A stretch of 64,000 nt of DNA. It comes from Chryseobacterium sp. LJ668 (GTDB taxonomy: Bacteria > Bacteroidota > Bacteroidia > Flavobacteriales > Weeksellaceae). The notes under the pieces are model-generated. The model saw nothing but the letters and a program-made list of their open reading frames with translations. It did not search any database and had not been told where the DNA came from. Where the stretch lies: contig NZ_CP080443.1 of the NCBI RefSeq assembly GCF_019613955.1, positions 2,403,001-2,467,000 of the forward strand, in the 5' to 3' direction. How positions within the stretch are numbered: the stretch's first letter is position 1; each line of letters starts with the position of its first letter. Positions 55,289 through 63,773 of the stretch are shown piece by piece. The translations under genes were made by a program, and so were the position numbers.

Positions 55289-55325
55289 AAAAAATGGGCA
55301 GCCTATTCAGGTTGTCCATTTTTAA
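55289..55325 (+). terminator. Terminator after the third T9SS gene
   Basis: AAAATGGGCAGCCT / AGGTTGTCCATTTT stem with wobble pairs, ATTC loop, and a T-run. Confidence 0.75.
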
Positions 55326-55338
55326 TATACATAAAATC

Positions 55339-55500
55339 TTATTTATTCGGTGAAATGGTCTGAATGTCTCCTGTAGTCATACCGGAAAATACACCAGGAA
55401 AAAATGTTACTAATATAAAATAAATGATTATCATTAACGGGATTAGACTAAAGAGAATAATGATCCAGATATTGGGTGTGTTTTTCTTTTGTGGTTCCAT
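55339..55500 (-). CDS. Small single-pass membrane protein
   Basis: A 53-aa protein read from ATG 55500 to TAA 55339. The N-terminus is polar and basic (MEPQKKNTPN), residues about 11-34 form one strong hydrophobic helix, and the tail is short and Thr/Ser-rich. No family recognised. It lies downstream of the potassium-channel gene on the same strand with a 42-base gap, so it is probably co-transcribed and might be an accessory subunit; that link is inferred from position only. Confidence 0.6.
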   Translation of the reverse strand: MEPQKKNTPNIWIIILFSLIPLMIIIYFILVTFFPGVFSGMTTGDIQTISPNK

Positions 55501-55542
55501 GATTTTTTGGGTATTTGATTAATAGATTATTGATAAAATATG

Positions 55543-56370
55543 CTATGCTAATTTCTTGCCACACTGTTTGCAATATCGTGCATCATCGTCAATATCTTCA
55601 TTTCCGCACCGTTCACAGATTAATTCAAAGTTTTGTCTTTTGTTTCTCATCTCAGCTGTTACAATTCCTGTAGGAACAGCAATGATCGAATAACCCGCAA
55701 GCATTAAAATTACTGCGAAAAATTTTCCCATCGGCGTAATTGGTGATACATCTCCATAACCCACCGTAGTTACCGTAACCACCGCCCAATATATTGATTG
55801 CGGAATCGTTTCAAAACCAGGTCTTCCGCCTTCTACCATAAACATGAGCGAACCGACGATGACCGAAAATATAACTAAAAATAACAGGAAAATATAAATT
55901 TTTCGGGAACTTCCTTTCAAAGCTTTTACGATGACAGAACCGTCATTCATAAAATCAAGAAGATTAAAAACCCTGAAAACTCTAAGCATTCTCAGCATTC
56001 TGAAAATCAGGAAATACTTAGTCACAGGAAAAAGAAAACTCAGATAAAAAGGAACAAGGGAGAGGAAGTCGATAATTCCGAAAAAACTGAATATATAATG
56101 TTTTTTGTTTTTCAACACGGCAATCCGCATAAAATATTCTGCTGAAAAAAACAATGAGATGATCCATTCGGCAATGATAAAATAAACATGGTATTTTTTT
56201 TCCAGTTTAGGCACACTTTCCATCATGATGATAAAAGTGCTCACCAAAATCAGTGAGAGAAGCGCCACATCAAATAACTTTCCGAGCTTTGTATCAGAAC
56301 GGTAAATGATACGGTACAAAAATCTTTTCCAGAATTTGTCTCCGGGAACAAGATTATGTTCTCTTTCCAT
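55543..56370 (-). CDS. Voltage-gated-type potassium channel with C-terminal zinc ribbon
   Basis: A 275-aa inner-membrane channel (start at ATG 56370; the frame opens at 56397). It has six hydrophobic segments; the fourth is a voltage-sensor-like helix with Arg at every third position (FRMLRMLRVFRVF), and the pore loop carries the selectivity filter TVGYGD (TTVGYGDVSP). After the last helix a short cytoplasmic tail ends in a zinc ribbon with two CxxC pairs (CERCGNED...YCKQCGKK). Six-helix Kv-like channels are known in bacteria; the zinc ribbon suggests regulation by metal or redox state, an inference. Divergent from the Nif3 gene. Confidence 0.92.
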   Translation of the reverse strand: MEREHNLVPGDKFWKRFLYRIIYRSDTKLGKLFDVALLSLILVSTFIIMMESVPKLEKKYHVYFIIAEWIISLFFSAEYFMRIAVLKNKKHYIFSFFGIIDFLSLVPFYLSFLFPVTKYFLIFRMLRMLRVFRVFNLLDFMNDGSVIVKALKGSSRKIYIFLLFLVIFSVIVGSLMFMVEGGRPGFETIPQSIYWAVVTVTTVGYGDVSPITPMGKFFAVILMLAGYSIIAVPTGIVTAEMRNKRQNFELICERCGNEDIDDDARYCKQCGKKLA

Positions 56371-56433
56371 GATCAGAGTTTTTTTTAAATTTAGCAAATT
56401 ATCCCTATTTTCGTAACAAACTTACAGAATAAA

Positions 56434-57531
56434 ATGACAATACGCGAAGTAATTTCAGAAATAGAAAAGCTCATCGATATGCCGCAGGCTGAAGACTTTG
56501 ATAATGTCGGCCTTCTGTGCGGTCTGCCGGAACGAAATGTATCAGGAATGCTGATATGTCACGATGCTTTAGAAAATATTGTAGATGAGGCGATCCAAAG
56601 AAATTGTAATTTTATTGTATGTTTTCATCCGATTATTTTTTCGGGATTAAAATCCCTGACCGGGAAAAATTATGTGGAAAGAGCAGTTTTAAAAGCCATT
56701 GAAAACAAAGTAGCCATTTATGCCATACATACCGCTTTCGATAATGATTTTCAGGGAGTTAATGCGGGAATCTGTAACCTTTTAGGGTTGAAAGATTTAA
56801 AAATCCTACAGCCTAAAAAAAATAATCTTAAGCAATTAAATGTCTACGTTCCGAATGATCATTCTGAAAATGTGAAAGAAGCACTTTTCTCTGCCGGAGC
56901 AGGAAATATTGGATTTTATGACGAATGCAGTTATAAAGTAGAAGGAAATGGAACTTTCAGGCCTATTGAAGGTTCAAATCCGTTTTCAGGAGAGCAATAT
57001 GTACGTGAAAACGCAAAAGAAGATATGCTTTCAGTGATTTTTGAAGCTTTTAAGCAAAATCAGATTGTTGCTGCAATGAAGTCGGCTCATCCTTACGAAG
57101 AAGTCGCTCATCAGATTTATAGTCTGGAAAATGAAAATCAATATTCCGGATTAGGAATGTATGGCGAATTTGAAATTGAAATGGATGAAAAAGAATTTCT
57201 AGGTTTTGTGAAAGAAAAATTTAATGTAAGTATCATCAAACATTCAGATCTTAATCAAAAGAAAATCAAAAGAGTAGGAGTTTTGGGAGGCTCCGGAGCA
57301 AGCGGAATAAAATCGGCATTATCGAAAAAATGTGATGCCTATCTTACAGGAGATCTCAAATACCACGATTATTTCCTGGCAGAATCTAAAATGCTGATTT
57401 GCGATATTGGGCATTACGAATCTGAGCAATTGGTGAGTCAACAATTATTTGAAATTTTATCACAAAAATTTAGTACATTTGCAATCTTAAAATCTAGTGA
57501 AAAAACAAACCCAGTAAATTATTTCCTATAG
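56434..57531 (+). CDS. Nif3-like dinuclear metal-centre protein
   Basis: A 365-aa member of the Nif3/YbgI family (also called GTP cyclohydrolase I type 2-like), which forms toroid hexamers with a two-metal site. The N-terminal half has FDNVGLLCG, the metal-ligand segment NFIVCFHPIIFSGLK and AIYAIHTAFDN; the C-terminal half has GGSGAS, YLTGDLKYHD and DIGHYESE. The middle (about 125-240) is the extra PII/CutA-like domain of the longer family members. The biochemical role is unsettled. The coiled-coil gene starts 2 bases after its stop, so the two are coupled. Confidence 0.93.
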   Translation: MTIREVISEIEKLIDMPQAEDFDNVGLLCGLPERNVSGMLICHDALENIVDEAIQRNCNFIVCFHPIIFSGLKSLTGKNYVERAVLKAIENKVAIYAIHTAFDNDFQGVNAGICNLLGLKDLKILQPKKNNLKQLNVYVPNDHSENVKEALFSAGAGNIGFYDECSYKVEGNGTFRPIEGSNPFSGEQYVRENAKEDMLSVIFEAFKQNQIVAAMKSAHPYEEVAHQIYSLENENQYSGLGMYGEFEIEMDEKEFLGFVKEKFNVSIIKHSDLNQKKIKRVGVLGGSGASGIKSALSKKCDAYLTGDLKYHDYFLAESKMLICDIGHYESEQLVSQQLFEILSQKFSTFAILKSSEKTNPVNYFL

Positions 57532-57533
57532 AT

Positions 57534-58310
57534 ATGGCAAAAATCACCGAAATTTCAGTCGAAGAAAAATTAAGAGCTTTATACGATTTGCAAATCATCG
57601 ATTCAAGATTGGACGAGATCCGAAATACAAGAGGAGAATTGCCAATCGAAGTTGAAGATCTTGAAATCGAGATTGAAGGCCTAGAAAAAAGAGCGGAAAA
57701 ATTTCATGCAGAGATTAAAGAGCAGAATGATCAGATCAGCAACAAAAACGAAGTGATCAATCATGCAAAAACTTTAATTGAAAAATATAAATCTCAACAG
57801 GACAACGTAAGAAACAATAAAGAATTCGAAGCTTTAGGAAAAGAAATTGAATATCAGGAACTTGAGATTCAGCTTTCTGAAAAGAGAATCAAAGAATTTG
57901 GAGCAAAAATCGGTCATAAAGAAGAAACTTTAAACGAGCTGAACTCTAAAATTGATGACCTTAAAAATCACCTTAAATTCAAAAAAGAAGAATTGGAAGG
58001 TTTGGTATCTGAAACTCAGAAAGAAGAAGATTATCTGATCAAAAAATCTGAAGAATTTGCTTCTAAAATTGACGAAAGGTTATTAGCATCATACCACAGA
58101 ATACGAGCCAACTCTTCTACCGGCCTTGCAGTGGTAGGTTTGGAAAGAGGTGCCCCAAAAGGATCTTTCTTTACAATTCCGCCGCAAAAGCAAATGGAAA
58201 TCGCTCAGAGAAAGAAAATCATCATCGACGAACATTCAGGAAAAATTCTTGTTGACGACGAATTGGTAAATGAAGAAACAGAAAAAATGAATGCTGTCAT
58301 TAAATTTTAA
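57534..58310 (+). CDS. CT398-like coiled-coil protein lacking zinc-ribbon cysteines
   Basis: A 258-aa protein of the family usually labelled C4-type zinc ribbon. Residues about 5-185 form a long antiparallel coiled coil rich in Glu, Lys and Ile. The C-terminal ribbon is recognisable from GLERGAPKGSFFTIPPQKQMEI, but the four cysteines expected from the usual GACGGC...CENCG pattern read Pro208, Ser211, Asp232 and Ser235. Zinc binding is therefore impossible by the normal route, although the fold may persist. Homologues are often encoded next to Nif3, as here; the function may be RNA- or envelope-related but is unknown. Confidence 0.9.
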   Translation: MAKITEISVEEKLRALYDLQIIDSRLDEIRNTRGELPIEVEDLEIEIEGLEKRAEKFHAEIKEQNDQISNKNEVINHAKTLIEKYKSQQDNVRNNKEFEALGKEIEYQELEIQLSEKRIKEFGAKIGHKEETLNELNSKIDDLKNHLKFKKEELEGLVSETQKEEDYLIKKSEEFASKIDERLLASYHRIRANSSTGLAVVGLERGAPKGSFFTIPPQKQMEIAQRKKIIIDEHSGKILVDDELVNEETEKMNAVIKF

Positions 58311-58327
58311 TACAGCCTCTCTATAAT

Positions 58328-58363
58328 AAAAAAACGGCTCCAAATTTTGGAGCCGTTTTTTTA
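58328..58363 (+). terminator. Terminator after the Nif3/coiled-coil operon
   Basis: ACGGCTCCAAA / TTTGGAGCCGT flanked by A and T runs, about 20 bases past the stop. Confidence 0.9.
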
Positions 58364-58397
58364 TGCTTTAATTTCAGGAATACAACACTATTTCAAT

Positions 58398-58440
58398 GAG
58401 GGGTAGCGAAAATTCAAAAGAATTTTTGACGGGGTGGTAA
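58398..58440. repeat. Structured intergenic repeat candidate
   Basis: GAGGGGTAGCG, then AAAATTC-AAAA-GAATTTT, then TGACGGGGTGG. The G-rich flanks around a perfect AT hairpin look unlike the surrounding DNA and recall dispersed intergenic repeats of Chryseobacterium (from memory). Confidence 0.4.
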
Positions 58441-58462
58441 GAGCTTACAGTATTTAAATAAA

Positions 58463-58493
58463 AAACCGCTTCAAAATTGAAACGGTTCATTTT
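58463..58493 (-). terminator. Terminator after the acyl-CoA synthetase gene
   Basis: AACCGCTTCA / TGAAACGGTT with one mismatch; A-run at 58457-58465 gives the T-run on the minus strand. Confidence 0.7.
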
Positions 58494-58495
58494 TT

Positions 58496-60274
58496 TTAAT
58501 CGTGATGACCATACATCTTATCATACAAGTCTTTGAACTTCTCTTTTACTGCCTTTCTTTTTAATTTTAAAGTAGGAGTCAGAAGTCCAGCTTCGATGCT
58601 CCAGACTTCTGGCGTAAGCTCTATTTTTTTAATCTGTTCCCAGTTTCCTAGATGCTCGTTGATATCGTCGATTTCCTTTTCAATTCTCGCTTTCAGTTCG
58701 GGGCTTTTTGCGATTTCCTGCGGATTAGAACCGATGTTAAGGTTGTTTCTCAGGGCCCAGTTTTTAGCAAATTCAAAATCTGGCTGTACGAATGCGCAAG
58801 GCATTTTTTCACCATCACCAACTACCATTACCTGCTCAATAAACTTGGAAGCCTTAGCTAAATTTTCTATGGTTTGTGGAGCTATATATTTTCCGCCCGA
58901 TGTTTTAAACATCTCCTTTTTACGGTCGGTGATCTGTAAAAATCCTTCACTGTCGATATGACCAATGTCTCCGGTTTTGAAAAATCCGTCTTCGGTGAAT
59001 GTTTCTTTGGTTTGTTCTTCGTTCTTAAAATAGCTTTTAAATACAGAAGGCCCTTTTACTGTAATTTCACCGTCTTCCTGAATTTTTACAGTTAAATTAT
59101 CCAAAGGGTGACCTACGGTTCCTACTTTCATTTTACCAAATGAATTTACAGAGATTACCGGCGAAGTTTCCGTCAAACCATATCCTTCCAGAATAGGAAT
59201 TCCGGCATTTTGGAACATCAAATTCAATCTCTTGGATAAAGCAGCCGAACCGGAAACCAATGTGATGATTTCACCTCCCAAACCTTCTCTCCATTTTTTG
59301 AAAACCAGTTTATCGGCAATAATTTCTGAAAGACCCGAAGGTTTTGTAACTTCTTTCTTTTTTTGAATTAAATTCAATGCCCAGAAAAATATTTTTTGTT
59401 TAAACCCTCCTGCTGATGAACCTGTGTTATAGATTTTATCATACACTTTTTCTACCAGTCGCGGGACAACGCTCATGTAATGCGGTTTTACTTCTCTTAC
59501 ATTTTCACCCATTTTTTCAATGCTCTCTGCAAAATAGATTGAAAATCCGTTGTATTGGAAAAGATAAAAAAGCATTCTCTCAAAAATATGACAGATCGGT
59601 AAAAAGCTCAGCACTCTTGTATCTTTATAGTCTAAACTTTTTCTTTTCGGAATCCTAGGAAGAGAACCTAACACATTCGAAACGATGTTTTCGTGGGTCA
59701 GCATAACACCTTTTGGTTTTCCGGTAGTTCCCGAAGTATATATTAAAGTAGCCAAATCTTCTGCATTAATTGCTTTTGAAAGATCTTCCACCTCAATCTG
59801 CGTAGAATCATCTTCTCCTAAATCTAAAATTTCTTTCCAATTGGCAGCACCAGTGATATTGTCAAAGGTAAAAACACCTTGTAGAGAAGAAACATTGTGC
59901 TTGATCTTCATCACTTTTTCTAAAAGTTCTTTATCTGAAACAAAACAGTATTTTATCTCGGCATTATTAAAGATGAACTCATAATCTTCGGGAGAAATAC
60001 TTGGATATACGGGTACGGAGACAACGCCAATCTGTGAAATTCCGAGATCCATGATAGCCCATTCTGTACGAGAGTTGGTGGTGATCAAGGCAATTTTATC
60101 GCCTGGTTTTATACCTAGTTTTAAAAGCCCTCTAGAAATTTTGTTTCCCTGGTTGACAAACTCCTGAGTAGACGTCTTTATCCACTCGCCCTGATGTTTT
60201 GTTGCAAACATTACATTATTAGGGAGTTTTTCTAAAGCGTAGTGGGGTATATCGAATAATCTTTTGATGGTCAT
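58496..60274 (-). CDS. Long-chain acyl-CoA synthetase
   Basis: Activates fatty acids to acyl-CoA through an acyl-adenylate. The 592 aa show the P-loop motif LIYTSGTTGKPKGVMLTH (about 178-195), the linker motif EGYGLTETSPV, the KTGDIG and ITDRKKEMFKTSGGKYIAP adenylation motifs with the hinge, and a C-terminal lid. The length and GYGLTETSP variant match the FadD15/AMP-dependent synthetase group. It lies divergent from the acyl-CoA dehydrogenase gene, so activation and the first beta-oxidation step are encoded back to back. Confidence 0.94.
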   Translation of the reverse strand: MTIKRLFDIPHYALEKLPNNVMFATKHQGEWIKTSTQEFVNQGNKISRGLLKLGIKPGDKIALITTNSRTEWAIMDLGISQIGVVSVPVYPSISPEDYEFIFNNAEIKYCFVSDKELLEKVMKIKHNVSSLQGVFTFDNITGAANWKEILDLGEDDSTQIEVEDLSKAINAEDLATLIYTSGTTGKPKGVMLTHENIVSNVLGSLPRIPKRKSLDYKDTRVLSFLPICHIFERMLFYLFQYNGFSIYFAESIEKMGENVREVKPHYMSVVPRLVEKVYDKIYNTGSSAGGFKQKIFFWALNLIQKKKEVTKPSGLSEIIADKLVFKKWREGLGGEIITLVSGSAALSKRLNLMFQNAGIPILEGYGLTETSPVISVNSFGKMKVGTVGHPLDNLTVKIQEDGEITVKGPSVFKSYFKNEEQTKETFTEDGFFKTGDIGHIDSEGFLQITDRKKEMFKTSGGKYIAPQTIENLAKASKFIEQVMVVGDGEKMPCAFVQPDFEFAKNWALRNNLNIGSNPQEIAKSPELKARIEKEIDDINEHLGNWEQIKKIELTPEVWSIEAGLLTPTLKLKRKAVKEKFKDLYDKMYGHHD

Positions 60275-60418
60275 AATTTGTTAAATATTTAATAAAGAAT
60301 TCTAAATATAAGCATTTTTGTAAAAATAGCGCAAATCTATTTACAATTTTCAATTGACAAATATTTTTTCAGATTTGAGTAAAAAGTGTTAATTTACGGG
60401 CATCTAATTATAATTTTT

Positions 60419-61558
60419 ATGGACTTTAATTTATCCGAAGAACAGCTGATGATTCAGCAGGCAGCAAGAGATTTTGCATTAAACGAACTATTACCGGAAG
60501 TAATCGAAAGAGACCGAGATCAGAAGTTTCCAACTGAGCAGGTAAAGAAAATGGGAGAAATGGGACTTTTAGGGATGATGGTTGATCCACAATACGGTGG
60601 GGCAGGTATGGATAGTGTTTCTTACGTTTTGGCAATGGAAGAGATCGCAAAAATTGATGCTTCTGCAGCTGTTGTGATGTCTGTAAATAATTCATTGGTT
60701 TGCGCCGGTCTAGAAAAATATGCTTCTGAAGAACAAAAAATAAAATATCTTACACCATTAGCAAGCGGTAAAGTAATTGGTGCATTTGCATTATCTGAAC
60801 CAGAAGCTGGATCTGATGCAACTTCTCAGAAGACTACAGCTGAAGACAAAGGTGATTACTACCTTCTAAACGGTGTGAAAAACTGGATCACGAATGGTGG
60901 AACAGCTACTTATTATATCGTTATTGCCCAGACAGATCCTGAGAAAAAGCATAAAGGTATCAACGCTTTTATTGTAGAAAGAGGCTGGGAAGGATTTGAA
61001 ATCGGGCCGAAAGAAGACAAATTGGGAATCAGAGGAAGTGATACACACTCTTTGCTTTTCAACAACGTAAAAGTACCTAAAGAAAACAGAATTGGTGAAG
61101 ACGGTTTCGGATTCAACTTTGCAATGGCTGTGCTGAATGGAGGCAGAATCGGTATAGCTTCTCAGGCCTTAGGAATTGCTTCGGGAGCTTACGAAATGGC
61201 TTTGAAATATGCTAAAACCAGAAAAGCATTCAAAACGGAAATTATTAATCATCAGGCAATCGCTTTTAAACTGGCAGACATGGCTACTCAGATTACAGCT
61301 GCAAGAATGCTTTGCTTTAAAGCTGCTGTGGAAAAAGATGCAGGGAAAGATATTTCTGAAATCGGAGCAATGGCTAAATTGTATTCGTCTCAGGTTGCTA
61401 TGGATACTACGATTGAAGCAGTTCAGATTCACGGCGGATACGGATACGTAAAAGAATATCACGTTGAAAGACTGATGAGAGATGCGAAAATCACACAAAT
61501 CTATGAAGGAACTTCTGAAATTCAGAGAATTGTGATTTCCAGAAGTATCGCAAAGTAA
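60419..61558 (+). CDS. Acyl-CoA dehydrogenase
   Basis: FAD enzyme that inserts the trans-2 double bond in acyl-CoA, the first step of beta-oxidation. The 379 aa (from ATG 60419; a longer frame opens at 60386) have the N-terminal helical domain, the FALSEPEAGSDATSQKT signature with NWITNGG and the beta domain, and the C-terminal helical domain with YGGYGYVKEYHVERLMRDAKITQIYEGTSEIQR, which contains the catalytic Glu of short-chain type enzymes. Well conserved throughout. Confidence 0.96.
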   Translation: MDFNLSEEQLMIQQAARDFALNELLPEVIERDRDQKFPTEQVKKMGEMGLLGMMVDPQYGGAGMDSVSYVLAMEEIAKIDASAAVVMSVNNSLVCAGLEKYASEEQKIKYLTPLASGKVIGAFALSEPEAGSDATSQKTTAEDKGDYYLLNGVKNWITNGGTATYYIVIAQTDPEKKHKGINAFIVERGWEGFEIGPKEDKLGIRGSDTHSLLFNNVKVPKENRIGEDGFGFNFAMAVLNGGRIGIASQALGIASGAYEMALKYAKTRKAFKTEIINHQAIAFKLADMATQITAARMLCFKAAVEKDAGKDISEIGAMAKLYSSQVAMDTTIEAVQIHGGYGYVKEYHVERLMRDAKITQIYEGTSEIQRIVISRSIAK

Positions 61559-61593
61559 TTTCTTTAAATTAAAAAAAACACTAATATCAATAC

Positions 61594-61959
61594 ATGAAAA
61601 AAACTTGGTTAATCTCTTTGGGTGTAGTTTTACTGCTAATAGGAGTTTTTGTCTGGTACAAATTTTTCTTCGTTTTCGGAGAAGGTGTAAAATCCGGATA
61701 TTTAAATTATGCTATCAAAAAAGGATATGTGTTCAAAACATATGAAGGTAAATTGATTCAAGAAGGCTTCGGAAGAGGCAAAAGCGGAACAATTACGAGT
61801 TATGAATTTGAATTTTCAGTATCAGATGCTGAAGTTTTCAAACAACTGGAATTAAACAGCGGAAAAAATTTCGACCTCCATTAGAAGGAATACAACGGAA
61901 GTTTGCCATGGAGAGGAAATACTAAGTTTGTAGTGGATAAAATAGTGAATATGAAATAA
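61594..61959 (+). pseudogene. Membrane-anchored protein gene with in-frame TAG
   Basis: ATG 61594 starts a protein with an N-terminal hydrophobic anchor (about 4-26), then VKSGYLNYAIKKGYVFKTYEGKL and a beta-rich body. The frame stops at TAG 61882-61884 after 96 codons (..SGKNFDLH). Reading on in the same frame gives 24 further sense codons with ordinary composition (KEYNGSLPWRGNTKFVVDKI..) before TAA 61957-61959. The tail reads as the natural end of the protein, so the TAG looks like a point mutation of a Tyr, Gln, Trp or Lys codon. The truncated product may still be made. No family recognised with certainty. Confidence 0.7.
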
Positions 61960-61963
61960 TCGC

Positions 61964-61994
61964 AAAAGGCTCTCGCATTGATAGCCTTTTACTT
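61964..61994 (+). terminator. Terminator after the TAG-interrupted gene
   Basis: AAAAGGCT / AGCCTTTT around an 11-base loop, 4 bases past the distal TAA, which supports that TAA as the original gene end. Confidence 0.65.
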
Positions 61995-62118
61995 TACACC
62001 AAATCACAAATATTAATATATGAAATACTAATTTCTTTATCGTTTGATTACAATTTTTTTCCGAAGTTAAATCATGCTTTGATTTTAAAAAAAAATTCTG
62101 ATATAGTTCTCCGTGTAT

Positions 62119-63048
62119 TTACTCGTTTCCGGGCAGATTTTTGTTCTTCTTTTTATAGAAATGATAAACGATACCTGCAATCAGGAATAACGGCCAAAGC
62201 GGGAGGATAAAAAGAAAGATTGAAGTGATGACACTCCATCCTGAAGAGACTGCGGCCAACGATTTTGACCCGAAACTTTGAGGCCTATTATTTATTATAT
62301 AATTTTCATCAGTTCCGTACAGTGTAATTTCAACATCACATAAAGTATTGTTGATAAAATCCTGGCCAGAGACATCAATCCCTTTGTTTTCTACCTTTCC
62401 TATGTGTTGGCTCAAATCTTCCATTAAATAATCAAATTTCTGAATAGGAACCTTTACCTTGAGATAAGCAATTTTTTTATCGTTGTTATTTAAAGAAATA
62501 TTTTCACTTTTTATAAAACCGTCATATTTTTGTACCTGGTCCTTCACGATTTCTTTTGCAGTTTCAGCATCGTCAACAATCAATTCTAAGAGTCCGGTTT
62601 TAGTCATCTTGTTTTTCGAAACTTTAGTTTCGAAGTTATCCTTTTTCGGGTAGTCTTTATAGATAACCTTAGTTTCTTTGATGATTTTGGGAGAAGGAAT
62701 ATTTACGACAATCTTTTCTGAATTTTTCTTTGAAGAATCCTTTTTCTCAATTTTAGACTCCAGTTTCATGTTGGTTATTTTATCTGATAAAGAATCGATA
62801 GTTTTTGAAGTAGACTCTATCTTTTCTGTGACTTCGGTTTTTGTTTTTTCGAAATCTTTAATTTTAATACTCGCAGAATCGAAAACAGCTTCTGCACTAT
62901 TCTGAACGGCGTCTACTTTTTTACTTACATCTGCAACTGTATTGTCTGCCGAGTTAATCATGTTTTCCACCGGAGATTGGGTAGCTTCTCCTTTTTTACA
63001 CATGATAAAAGTGCTTGATACAGCAACTAATAAAAAATACTTTTTCAT
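62119..63048 (-). CDS. DUF4349 lipoprotein
   Basis: A 309-aa envelope protein with a lipoprotein-like signal (Cys17 in FIMC, a loose lipobox), a long charged, Lys/Glu/Ser-rich helical region (about 25-130), the DUF4349 domain (about 145-250, with LELIVDDAETAKEIV, KVKVPIQKFDYLMEDLS and DVSGQDFIN), and a C-terminal transmembrane helix (about 268-295) with a basic tail (KKKNK). Family function unknown. Divergent from the lipoprotein gene at 63269. Confidence 0.88.
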   Translation of the reverse strand: MKKYFLLVAVSSTFIMCKKGEATQSPVENMINSADNTVADVSKKVDAVQNSAEAVFDSASIKIKDFEKTKTEVTEKIESTSKTIDSLSDKITNMKLESKIEKKDSSKKNSEKIVVNIPSPKIIKETKVIYKDYPKKDNFETKVSKNKMTKTGLLELIVDDAETAKEIVKDQVQKYDGFIKSENISLNNNDKKIAYLKVKVPIQKFDYLMEDLSQHIGKVENKGIDVSGQDFINNTLCDVEITLYGTDENYIINNRPQSFGSKSLAAVSSGWSVITSIFLFILPLWPLFLIAGIVYHFYKKKNKNLPGNE

Positions 63049-63151
63049 AAGACTATTTTTTTGTTGAAGTAAAATTAGACAGTTGGAAGATTCTTAATTT
63101 GTAAAAGAAATGTATGATTCGAGTAAATTTTTATCAGTTTGATAATCAGTA

Positions 63152-63183
63152 TTTTGTAAAATTGTTTTTTTAATTTTACAAAA
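63152..63183. repeat. 12-bp inverted repeat between divergent lipoprotein genes
   Basis: TTTTGTAAAATT (63152-63163) and AATTTTACAAAA (63172-63183) are perfect complements around an 8-base G+T loop. Possible operator for either gene. Confidence 0.45.
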
Positions 63184-63242
63184 ATTTTAGTTAAATGTTA
63201 AAATAGTTAAAAAAAAATATTCTTTGGAAATATAATAATAAT

Positions 63243-63250
63243 TACCTTTG
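63243..63250 (+). promoter_or_regulatory. -7 element of the lipoprotein gene
   Basis: TACCTTTG matches TANNTTTG; a TTTG at 63223-63226 could be the -33 element. The ATG is at 63269. Confidence 0.5.
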
Positions 63251-63268
63251 CCTATTGAGACTTTAATA

Positions 63269-63766
63269 ATGAAATGCACTTTATTGCTGGTATTATCATT
63301 TTTAATATCTGCTACTGGATTCAGTTGCAGAAATGTTCCCATGACAAAAGGTGAGCTTAAACCAGAATCATCCCGGAAAATGCAAGGTAATACAATCAGT
63401 TTTTCAGAAGTGAGGAGAGCCAACCGTAGTGTCAATCTAGGTGAATATTCAATCATTAAAGATTTCAGTGAGACCGTTAAGTTATACAGTCAGCTGGACG
63501 AAAAAAAGTTTTCAAGATCTGAACCCGTACCGACATTATCTGATGATGAGTATTTTCTTGTATTAAAGCCGAAATTGAAAAAAGAAAAATACGGAGATGT
63601 TGAAGTAATGAAAATGGAGCTTAAAAATAATATCCTGAATATATATTATAAAGAAGTAACTAACAGCGAATATATTTCAAACAAACAAAAGAACCCTATA
63701 CTGATACTAAGAGTCAGCGGAAAAGTACCCTTGTCTGCAAAACTTGTGTTAAATAAAAATAATTAA
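63269..63766 (+). CDS. Hypothetical lipoprotein
   Basis: A 165-aa exported protein. The start is ATG 63269: the frame opens at TTG 63248, but only the later codon begins the lipoprotein signal (MKCTLLLVLSFLISATGFSC, Cys20). The mature part is Lys/Glu/Ser-rich with alternating strands and no known domain. The secreted-protein gene at 63774 starts 8 bases after its stop, so the two are probably co-transcribed. Confidence 0.75.
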   Translation: MKCTLLLVLSFLISATGFSCRNVPMTKGELKPESSRKMQGNTISFSEVRRANRSVNLGEYSIIKDFSETVKLYSQLDEKKFSRSEPVPTLSDDEYFLVLKPKLKKEKYGDVEVMKMELKNNILNIYYKEVTNSEYISNKQKNPILILRVSGKVPLSAKLVLNKNN

Positions 63767-63773
63767 AAAAAAT

